Part shown: positions 6,294 to 12,930 of the stretch, piece after piece | Layout of the letters: each line of letters opens with the position of its first letter | Numbering within the stretch: the first letter of the stretch is position 1 | Source: CAYMJK01 sp043101635 | Lineage (GTDB): Bacteria > Planctomycetota > Phycisphaerae > Phycisphaerales > UBA1924 | Reading direction: 5' to 3' | Assembly (NCBI GenBank): GCA_043101635.1 | Contig: JBICIE010000029.1 | Span: 1-14,676, forward strand | DNA length: 14,676 nt | Notes under the pieces: generated by a model | Told to the model about the DNA's origin: nothing | Database searches by the model: none | The model's input: only the letters and a program-made list of their open reading frames with translations | Made by a program: the position numbers and the translations under genes

Positions 6294-7367
6294 TTACGGG
6301 TTGCCCGGGCCGGGCTGCTCCGCCTGCTCGGCCGCCATCTTCGCGAGGATCTCCTCGAGCATCTTCTCCCCGCCCCCCCGGACGAGATTGCCGTCAGGGT
6401 CGATCAGGACGACGGTCGGGAAGGCGCTGATCCCCCAGCCCTTGATCGTCGCGCCGGTGGCGTCCATCAGGATCGGGAAGGGCAGCTCCTTGCCGCCCCA
6501 GCGGTCCCGGATGATCGGCTCCAGCTTCTCATCCAGTTCCTCCAGCGTCTTGGCGCTGGCATCGTGGAACGCGAGGATCTCGAAGCGGTCCTCCAGCGAC
6601 TTGTACTTCTCGGCCAGTTCCATCAGGCGCGGCAAACTGCCGCCGGTGCAGGGGCCTCACCAGTAGCCCCAGAACTCCACCAGCAGCCACTGGTTCCGGT
6701 AGTCGGCCAGCTTCACATCCGCATCGGCGCCGCGGGCCTCGGTCACGTTGATCGCCGGCGGCGCCTTGCCGTAATGGCGCGCGATGATGGTGGCCTCCAG
6801 GTCCACCGTGCCCATATCGATCGCCGGCTCATCGGCGCTGAGTGTGACGGTCTTGCGCAGGTTCTGCACATCGCGCCCGTAGCCCCAGAACTCGTACTCG
6901 CCCGGCGGAAGGCTGAACGTGAACTCGGCCTCCTCCGACATGCTGCTGGCGATGCGCATCCGCCCCGGCATCACGCTCATGTACACGTTGGTCCACGTCG
7001 GCTTCGCCTCGAACTCGGGGCAGTAGAAGTCGCCGGCGACCTCCACCAGCGGGCCGAGCGTGATGGTCTGCTGCGCTGCGGCGTCGGCCGGATCCACGAC
7101 GATCAGCCCGCCAGTTGCGCGGTCGGCGCTCAGGGCCATGATGGCGGTGGGGCGGTTGTAGAAACTGACATCCAGATTGAACGCCCCGGTGTCGCCGGTG
7201 GTCGCGCTGTTGTACGCCGCGGCCCCATCCGGCGTGAAGCTCCAGAACGTGGCGACCTCCGCCCCGGCGACCGGTCTGCCCGCGGCGTCCACCACCCGCC
7301 CGGTGACGGGCTCGGCGAGGGCGGGAGCGGTCAGGGTCAGGCAGGCGACGGTGGTGATGGCTCGCAT
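6294..7367 (-). CDS. Exported TlpA/thioredoxin-fold selenoprotein, Sec encoded by in-frame TGA (UGPC active site)
   Basis: Read through the TGA at 6659-6657, this is a 357-residue protein with selenocysteine at residue 237. Residues 1-18 (MRAITTVACLTLTAPALA) are a signal peptide. VTGRVVDAAGRPVAGAEV (21-38) opens a carboxypeptidase-regulatory-like domain, with a further beta-rich region to ~205. The thioredoxin fold runs from ~212 to the end: LLVEFWGYW, then U237-G-P-C240, and the cis-proline loop ISAFPTVVLID (Pro317). U replaces the first Cys of WCGPC and the second Cys remains. The role is probably thiol-disulfide or peroxide chemistry outside the cytoplasm; the partner is unknown. GGAG six bases before ATG 7367 and the signal peptide favour this start over ATG 7394. 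Without readthrough the product would end just before its active site. The alternative is a recent Cys-to-stop mutation, which would not explain the hairpin after the TGA. Confidence 0.82.
6625..6657 (-). promoter_or_regulatory. Candidate bacterial SECIS element
   Basis: Directly after the TGA on the minus strand, GCGGCA and TGCCGC form a perfect 6-bp stem (6629-6634 with 6638-6643) around the loop GUU (6635-6637). The loop starts 19 bases after the TGA and its first base is G. A lower stem pairs AGGC, beginning with the A of the TGA (6657-6654), with GCCU (6628-6625), leaving 10 bases bulged on one side. Published bacterial SECIS models require a small apical loop with G among its first two bases, about 16-37 bases after the UGA; this candidate meets both conditions by eye. 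Confidence 0.65.
6657..6659 (-). other. In-frame TGA read as selenocysteine
   Basis: The codon series is TAC TGG TGA GGC CCC TGC, that is Y-W-U-G-P-C. TGA is used as a normal stop by other genes here (for example at 1086, 4135, 5996 and 12925), and tryptophan is encoded by TGG, so a general reassignment of TGA to tryptophan is unlikely. Confidence 0.8.
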
Positions 7368-7392
7368 GGGCGTCTCCACGGGTCTCGGGGTC

Positions 7393-7420
7393 ATTGTACA
7401 GAAAAGCCGACGGCACGCAA
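7393..7420 (-). promoter_or_regulatory. Promoter-like sequence for the selenoprotein gene
   Basis: On the minus strand TTGCGT (7420-7415) and TACAAT (7398-7393) are separated by 16 bases, resembling a sigma-70 -35/-10 pair. Transcription would begin near 7386, leaving a short leader with GGAG before ATG 7367. The -10 box overlaps the alternative ATG at 7394, a further reason to prefer 7367. Confidence 0.4.
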
Positions 7421-7427
7421 GGCGCCC

Positions 7428-7449
7428 GGGCGCAGCCGCCTGCGGGCCC
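7428..7449 (-). terminator. Weak hairpin after the phosphatase gene
   Basis: CGCAG and CTGCG form a 5-bp stem with a 4-base loop, extended by three G-C pairs beyond a 2-base bulge, 13 bases after the stop at 7462. No T-run follows. It might reduce readthrough into the selenoprotein gene, but such short GC stems are common in this genome. Confidence 0.25.
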
Positions 7450-7461
7450 TGTCGCTCGTGA

Positions 7462-8994
7462 TCACCACACGGTGCGCGTCTGAAAGCGGATGTTGTCCGC
7501 GTAGCCGTCGTTGTCGCCGGTGGCGCCTTCAGCCACCAGCCGCAGGCGCACCGCGCGGGCGCCCTTGGGCAGCAGCCCGAGATGGTGGCGGCGCAGCAGG
7601 CCGGTGAGGTGATCGGCAGTCTCTGCTTCGGCGGCCCGATCGCCGAATGCCTCCCGGCGATCCTCCACCGTCACGGGCCCGATCTGCGCCCGCTGCAGTT
7701 CCCCGCCACGTTCATCGAGGATCACCGCCTCGACCCACGCCAGATCCCGCTGCTCGGCGTAGCCGCCCAGCCACCCGTCCAGGAAGTACTGCGAGCGCCC
7801 CTCGTCGATGGTCTCAGCGAACGGCCGCAGGTCGATCATCTGCGTGATCTCGCTGTACTTGCCCTTGCCCCCGCAGAAGAACGTCCTGCCGCGGTCCTCG
7901 GGGCCCGGCGAATCGGGCCCCGGGAAGCCTCCCTCGGCGCCGTACTGCATCAGCGTCATGGCGCCCAGGTCCGTCCAGCCGGCCGCGCCGGCGTTCCAGT
8001 CCGTGCTCGTGTATCCCAGCGTCCACTCCGCATCCCCGTTGAAGAGGCGATCCGCGGCAAACACCGGCGCGCCGGCGAGGCCGACAGGCCGGCCGTCCCA
8101 CTGCCACGCCGGATCCTGCTCGATGCCCAGGTGCGCGCAGACCGTCGCGGGGATGTCCACCTGGTTGACGCTCGCGATCAGCTCCCCCCGCGCGGCGCCC
8201 GGCCCGCTGATGATCATCGGGATCTCGCGGTGCAGCGGCTCGTCGCGCCCGTGGGCCCCGTCGATCGTGCCGCCGTGATCGGTGCTCACGATGATCAGCC
8301 AGTCCTCCTGCTCGTACCCGTCGCGCCCGCGGATCGCGTCCAGCAGCGCGCCGATCTGCCCGTCCACCTGCTCTATCTCGGCGAGGTAGGCCGGCGCCGC
8401 CGGGCTGAACCCGTGGGCGTGGCCCGCGACGTCGACATCGGCGAAGTAGAAGAACGTCACATCCGGATCGGCGGCCCGCAGCACACCCGTCGCTGCTGCC
8501 ACGCTGCGGACATCGCCATCCTCCGTGTAGTCCACCGCGAAGCGATGATCGGCCTCAAAAGGGCCGAGGATCTTCTCATCGATCGGCAGCCAGTCGGCAA
8601 AGTGCGCAAGCTCGATATCCGGCCGAGCCTCGCGCAGGCGCTGAAAGAAGTGCGGATACTCGTTGTATCGCGGGCGCATGAAGTTGTTGTCCGCCACGCC
8701 GTGCTTGTCCATCCACACGCCGCACAGCAGGCTGGACCAGCCCGGCCCTGAGACCGTCACGCTGCCCGTGTGGGCTCGCAGTGTCCAGCAGCCTTCGGCC
8801 ATGAGGCGGTCGAGATTCGGCGTTCTGGCGGCCACCATCGCATCCGGCCGCAGCCCGTCGACGCCGATCAGCAGCACTTTGGCCTCGCGGTCGCCGGCGC
8901 CCGCGCCGGCCCCCGGACCATCGGCCGGCTGGGCCGCGGCGAGCGCGGCAATGGCGGCGATCACAGTCATGGCGGCAGATCGGGCCCGGAACAT
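7462..8994 (-). CDS. Exported type I phosphodiesterase/nucleotide pyrophosphatase-like enzyme (alkaline phosphatase superfamily)
   Basis: This 510-residue protein begins with a signal-peptide-like stretch (TVIAAIAALAAAQ, residues 10-22) and a Gly/Ala linker. The metal-site motifs of the superfamily appear in order: LLIGVDGLRPDAM (Asp46), SVTVSGPGWSSLLCG (Ser82 aligns with the nucleophile Thr of nucleotide pyrophosphatases), ADVDVAGHAHG (Asp188, His192), STDHGG (Asp239, His240) and AHGRDEP (His248). All expected ligands are present, so it should be an active two-metal phosphodiesterase or phosphatase acting outside the cytoplasm; the substrate is unknown. From ~320 on there is an extra domain, ending DNDGYADNIRFQ, of the type seen in lectin-like or carbohydrate-binding modules. 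There is no Shine-Dalgarno sequence; TACACT lies five bases before ATG 8994. ATG 8970 is an alternative start. Confidence 0.85.
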   Translation of the reverse strand: MFRARSAAMTVIAAIAALAAAQPADGPGAGAGAGDREAKVLLIGVDGLRPDAMVAARTPNLDRLMAEGCWTLRAHTGSVTVSGPGWSSLLCGVWMDKHGVADNNFMRPRYNEYPHFFQRLREARPDIELAHFADWLPIDEKILGPFEADHRFAVDYTEDGDVRSVAAATGVLRAADPDVTFFYFADVDVAGHAHGFSPAAPAYLAEIEQVDGQIGALLDAIRGRDGYEQEDWLIIVSTDHGGTIDGAHGRDEPLHREIPMIISGPGAARGELIASVNQVDIPATVCAHLGIEQDPAWQWDGRPVGLAGAPVFAADRLFNGDAEWTLGYTSTDWNAGAAGWTDLGAMTLMQYGAEGGFPGPDSPGPEDRGRTFFCGGKGKYSEITQMIDLRPFAETIDEGRSQYFLDGWLGGYAEQRDLAWVEAVILDERGGELQRAQIGPVTVEDRREAFGDRAAEAETADHLTGLLRRHHLGLLPKGARAVRLRLVAEGATGDNDGYADNIRFQTRTVW

Positions 8995-8999
8995 GGCCG

Positions 9000-9005
9000 A
9001 GTGTA
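9000..9005 (-). promoter_or_regulatory. Possible -10 box (TACACT) of a leaderless transcript
   Basis: On the minus strand TACACT fits TANNNT and is separated by five bases (CGGCC) from the ATG at 8994. The divergent intergenic space is only 57 bases, leaving little room for a leader. Confidence 0.3.
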
Positions 9006-9051
9006 CCCGGCAACGTGCAACCCGGCGCCGCCGCCGTCCTAAGACTCATGT

Positions 9052-10497
9052 ATGGCCGACAAACCCCTCCTGCGGACCCGCAACATCGTCCTGGGGCTGA
9101 CACTCGCGATCGCGCTGCTCGTCGGCTGGGTCATCCTCCGCGCTGTCACCGCGCGCCCCGGACCGCTGGTCGACTACCACCAGAAGATGTACGAACTCTC
9201 CGCCGCGGCCCAGCCGCCGGGCCCCGATCAGTGGCAGACCTTCGGCGGGGCGCTCGACGCCGCGACCGCCACGCTCAGCGACGCCGGCAAGCCGCCCATG
9301 GACGTCATCTACACCTCGCCGGAGGCGTATGGCGAGTCGTGGGCGGAGGATCACGCACTGGCGCTCGAGGCCATGCGCCAGATCCGGGATGAGGGCATCT
9401 TCGAGCACACCGCCCGCCTGCTGCAGGTCGACAAGGCCGTCCGCCCGCCCGCCGAGGGGCCGGTCTTCCTCACGCTGCTGCCTTATCTGGGCGACTCGCG
9501 CCTCGTCGCCCGGACCCAGATGGCGCGGATGCGCCTCGCCTGGGACGCCGGCGAGACCGGCGAGATCGCCAGCGCGGCAGAGGAGGCCCTGGCCCTGGGA
9601 CGCATCGTGGGCGCGCAGACCACGCTCATCGACCATCTCGTCGGCATCGCGATCCACGCGTTGGTGGCCAAGGAGATCCGGCGCGGGCTGGTGCGCGACC
9701 CGCTGGAGGACATTGAGACGCTCGCGCGCCTGGATGCCGCCCTGCAGCGCCACGCCCTCGGCCCCCTCGCCGTGGCGCTTGAGGGCGAGCGCTGCTGCCA
9801 GATGGACGCCATCCAGCGCCTCTACACCGACGATGGCGACGGCGATGGCCGGCTCATCCTCTCGAGGCTCGATGACATCGCCTCCTGGGGCGCCGGCAGC
9901 CCCGTGCCGTCGGGTCTTGCCGACGCGTCGATCATCAACGTGGCCTCGGCGCTGTTCCCCAGCCGCAGGGAGACGGTGGCCCAGCTCGACGCCTACTTCG
10001 ACCCGGTGATCGCCGAGTCGCAACTTGCCCGCCATGCGCGCCCGCGCCCGGGCTTCGACACCGACGCCTACATCATGAGCCTGCCGCGCCGGCAGATCCT
10101 GCTGCGCATCCTGATTCCCGCGATCGGCTCGTCGCTGGAGGGCCGCGACGCCCTCGATACCGAACTCGCCGGCACGCGCCTGATGCTGCGACTCGAGATG
10201 TACCGGCTGCGGACGGGCGCCGCCCCGCGGACCCTGGCGGAACTCGCGGCCGCCGACCCGGGCGCCAGCATCATCGACCCGATGACGGGCGAGCCCTTCC
10301 TCTACACGCCGCTGATCGATGACCCCGCCGGCCGGCCGTACCTGCTGTACAGCGCCGGGGCCAACGGCCGCGACGATGGCGCTGCCGAGCACCCGAAAGG
10401 CGAGCACCAGGCCCTGCGCGATCCACAGACGGCTGCGGATTTCGTGCTGAATCCGGCGCCGGCGGAGGATCTGGCGCGCGACTCGATGTTCCGGTAG
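9052..10497 (+). CDS. Membrane-anchored hypothetical protein with pseudopilin-like C-terminus
   Basis: This 481-residue protein has a short basic N-terminus (MADKPLLRTR) and one membrane helix at about 11-33, without the Gly-Phe-Thr prepilin cleavage site, so it is anchored with most of the chain outside the cytoplasm. The middle is helix-rich (ARMRLAWDAGETGEIASAAE) without a recognised catalytic motif. The C-terminal ~100 residues read LRLEMYRLRTGAAPRTLAEL, then DPMTGEPFLY and YLLYSAGANGRDDG. That pattern is typical of the globular end of planctomycete pseudopilin-like proteins, where it forms a small calcium-site-like fold. Function unknown; a structural or secretion-related role is a guess. 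The start is close to the divergent phosphatase gene and has no Shine-Dalgarno sequence. The next gene follows after 28 bases on the same strand. Confidence 0.75.
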   Translation: MADKPLLRTRNIVLGLTLAIALLVGWVILRAVTARPGPLVDYHQKMYELSAAAQPPGPDQWQTFGGALDAATATLSDAGKPPMDVIYTSPEAYGESWAEDHALALEAMRQIRDEGIFEHTARLLQVDKAVRPPAEGPVFLTLLPYLGDSRLVARTQMARMRLAWDAGETGEIASAAEEALALGRIVGAQTTLIDHLVGIAIHALVAKEIRRGLVRDPLEDIETLARLDAALQRHALGPLAVALEGERCCQMDAIQRLYTDDGDGDGRLILSRLDDIASWGAGSPVPSGLADASIINVASALFPSRRETVAQLDAYFDPVIAESQLARHARPRPGFDTDAYIMSLPRRQILLRILIPAIGSSLEGRDALDTELAGTRLMLRLEMYRLRTGAAPRTLAELAAADPGASIIDPMTGEPFLYTPLIDDPAGRPYLLYSAGANGRDDGAAEHPKGEHQALRDPQTAADFVLNPAPAEDLARDSMFR

Positions 10498-10515
10498 CCC
10501 GTCTTCGCCGGCCGA

Positions 10516-10521
10516 TACAGT
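10516..10521 (+). promoter_or_regulatory. Possible -10 box (TACAGT) just before a start codon
   Basis: TACAGT fits TANNNT and ends four bases before the ATG at 10526, with no Shine-Dalgarno sequence. It could drive a leaderless transcript of the glycosyltransferase gene; otherwise that gene is read from the gene 28 bases upstream. Confidence 0.25.
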
Positions 10522-10525
10522 CAGC

Positions 10526-12925
10526 ATGACTTCGACGGTGGCCAGAAGCGGACGAGGGCCTCTCTGCCGAGCCGAGATTCTGCGTGAGGCGCCGGGCGCC
10601 GCCCCATGGGCGCTGGCCGGCCCCGCCGCAGCCCATCTGGAGGCGAACCCGGACGATCACGAGGTCCGCCTCGCGCTCGCCGAGGCCCTCGCGCGGCTGG
10701 GGCTGGTCACGCTTGCCGGCGCAGCGCTGGCCGGATTGCCCGATCACTGGCAGCAGCGCCCCGAGCCGCGCCGCCTGCGGGAACTGATCCGTCAGGCGCC
10801 CGACGACTCGCTTCCACCGGATCGCCTGATTGCGACTTGCCGGGCCAACCTGGAAGCCTCGGTGGCGCCCGACGCCCCCGCGGCAGCGGCACTTGAGTCC
10901 TGGCAGGCGCGCCTGAGCGCGCAGCAGTGGTACATCGCGGCCGATGGCAATGTCGTGCGGCGCGCGCGTGATGAGCGGCGCCCCTGGCTGTGGCAGGGCC
11001 TCAAGGAGCAGAAGCAGGCGGCCGCAGCGCTCGCCGCGAAGCTCGCCGCGGTCGAGCCGCTGCCGATCACGCTCGAGGGCGCCGATCCGCCGTGGCTGCT
11101 GGCGGCCCTGGCCGAGGCGCCGGCCCGGCCGAACGGTCACCGCGTCCGCGTCAGCCTCGTCCAGGCCGACCCGCTCGAACTGCTCGACGGCCTGGCGCTG
11201 GTCGACCTGCGCGAGGCCCTGCGCGAGGGGCGCATCGAGATCTTCTGCGGCGAGGACGCCACCCGCCGATTCGCGCATGTGCTGGAGGGCCGGCTCGGGG
11301 CGCGCATCCGGAGCCACTCGATCACGCTGCCGACCGTGCGCCGGCGGGCGCAGCCGGCGCCGGGGAGCGTCATCGACGCCGCCGAGGCTCGCCAGCAGGA
11401 TGAGGCGCGGCGGCTGCTGGCAGAGGTGGAGACGATCTACGCCCGCCGGGACCGGCCATGGTGGGCCCGGCGATACGCCGAGGCGAGCGCCGGTGGCCGG
11501 CCCCTTCGCGTGCTGCTGCCTGCGTGCCGGTACTCGACGTTCGTGCGCCACGCCTCGCGCTCGCTGCTGCAAAGCTTCGAACGGGCGGGATACCAGGCGC
11601 GACTGCTGATCGAACCGGACGAGTTCACGCACCTGTCACTGGTGTCGTATCTGCGCGCGGTCGCCGAGTTCAAGCCCGATCTCGTCGTGCTGATCAACTA
11701 CACCCGCGCCAATCTGGGCCAGGCCCTGCCGCGGAATCTGCCCGCGGTGACGTGGATCCAGGATGCCATGGCGCACCTGCTGGACCCGAAGGTGGGGGCG
11801 CAGCAGGGCGAGTTCGACTTCCTCGCCGGACATCTGCTGCCCGAACTGTTCGACCGGTTCGGGTATCCGCGCCAGCGCGCCCTGCACGCGCCGGTCGTGG
11901 TGGACCAGGAGAAGTTCCATGATGACCCGGTCGCGCCGGAGCTGCGCGAGCGGTTCGCCTGCGAACTGGCGCTGGTCAGCCATCACGGCGAGGAGCCCGG
12001 CGCGCTGCACGCGCGGCTGGTGGGCCAGGCCAACGCGGACCCGCGCATGGCTCGGATCTGCGAAGCGCTGCGCCCGCGGATCGAACGCATCGCGCGCAGC
12101 GGACGCGAGCTGATCGTGCATCACGAACTGCGCAGCGCCATCGCAGAGGTGGTCGAAGGCGCGCTTGAGCCGGCCCAGCGCCCGCGCGCCGAGGCCCTGC
12201 TGCTGCGCCAGTACGCGCTGCCGATGGCCGACCGCCTCTTCCGGCACGAACTGGTCGAGTGGGCGGCGGACCTGTGCGCCCGCGAGCGCTGGCGCCTGCG
12301 CCTGTACGGACGAGGCTGGGAGAACGCGCGGTTCGCCGAGTGTGCGCGCCCCGAGGTCGCCCACGGTGAGGAGCTTCGGGCCTGTTACCAGGCGGCGACC
12401 GCCCACCTGCACGCCTCGATCAACACCGCAGTCCACCAGCGGGTGATGGAGTGTGCGCTCTCCGGCGGCCTGCCCCTGGTGCGCCTGCACCGCGAACTCG
12501 TCGAGGCCGAGGTCTCGCGGGCCAGCGCACAGGTTGCCCGGCGCGGCGCGATGGCGCCGCATGGCGAGCGCATGGCGGCGATGATCGCTGATCACCCGGA
12601 GTACCTCGGCGCGGCAGCCCAGTTGCAGCGACTCGGGTATGCCGTGCGTCCGCGCTTCAGCCTGGAGCGGGCACAGCACGAGGCGGTGATGACGGGCGAC
12701 GCGCCCCGGGAGTGCGGACCGATCGCCTGCGACCTGCTCGGCGATCTGTCGCAGACCGGCTTCGTGACGCGCGAGCAGTTCGAGGCCCGCCTGCGCCGGG
12801 CGATCGAGCGGCCGGGGTGGCGCCGAGCCGCGGGCGAGGCTGTCGCGCGGCGCGTCCGCGAGCGGTGGACGACGGATGTCCTGGTGGCGGATATGGTGAG
12901 GATGGCGCAATGCGAGCTGGCGTGA
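10526..12925 (+). CDS. Large CgeB-like glycosyltransferase
   Basis: This 799-residue protein has no signal peptide and is probably cytoplasmic. Residues ~35-110 look like helical repeats (AAAHLEANPDDHEVRLALAE). Residues ~170-330 hold an alpha/beta region I cannot name (ADPLELLDGLALVDLREALR). A GT-B-type fold follows: LRVLLPACRYSTFVRHASRS (~327), KPDLVVLINYTRANLGQ, AVTWIQDAMAHLLDP, and the C-terminal half WRLRLYGRGWENARF (~588) with HASINTAVHQRVMECALSGG (~630). These resemble the CgeB/'glycosyl transferase family 1-like' group that builds cell-surface or spore-surface glycans. Donor and acceptor are unknown. Its stop is only five bases from the stop of the converging glycosyltransferase at 12931, consistent with a shared surface-glycan locus. 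Confidence 0.8.
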   Translation: MTSTVARSGRGPLCRAEILREAPGAAPWALAGPAAAHLEANPDDHEVRLALAEALARLGLVTLAGAALAGLPDHWQQRPEPRRLRELIRQAPDDSLPPDRLIATCRANLEASVAPDAPAAAALESWQARLSAQQWYIAADGNVVRRARDERRPWLWQGLKEQKQAAAALAAKLAAVEPLPITLEGADPPWLLAALAEAPARPNGHRVRVSLVQADPLELLDGLALVDLREALREGRIEIFCGEDATRRFAHVLEGRLGARIRSHSITLPTVRRRAQPAPGSVIDAAEARQQDEARRLLAEVETIYARRDRPWWARRYAEASAGGRPLRVLLPACRYSTFVRHASRSLLQSFERAGYQARLLIEPDEFTHLSLVSYLRAVAEFKPDLVVLINYTRANLGQALPRNLPAVTWIQDAMAHLLDPKVGAQQGEFDFLAGHLLPELFDRFGYPRQRALHAPVVVDQEKFHDDPVAPELRERFACELALVSHHGEEPGALHARLVGQANADPRMARICEALRPRIERIARSGRELIVHHELRSAIAEVVEGALEPAQRPRAEALLLRQYALPMADRLFRHELVEWAADLCARERWRLRLYGRGWENARFAECARPEVAHGEELRACYQAATAHLHASINTAVHQRVMECALSGGLPLVRLHRELVEAEVSRASAQVARRGAMAPHGERMAAMIADHPEYLGAAAQLQRLGYAVRPRFSLERAQHEAVMTGDAPRECGPIACDLLGDLSQTGFVTREQFEARLRRAIERPGWRRAAGEAVARRVRERWTTDVLVADMVRMAQCELA

Positions 12926-12930
12926 CGGCG

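Noticed and set aside
6294..6635. A separate 113-residue thioredoxin-like gene starting at TTG 6635
   Set aside because: It would lack the first strands and active site of the fold, and has no ribosome binding site. It is the second half of the TGA-containing gene.
6657..7394. Pseudogene explanation for the interrupted thioredoxin-fold gene
   Set aside because: This is kept as the alternative but disfavoured: the only defect is a TGA at the exact redox residue, both halves look intact, and a SECIS-like hairpin follows.
6162..7607. A 481-codon plus-strand open frame across the selenoprotein gene
   Set aside because: It is a low-complexity antisense shadow; the minus strand has a signal peptide, a thioredoxin fold and ribosome binding site evidence.
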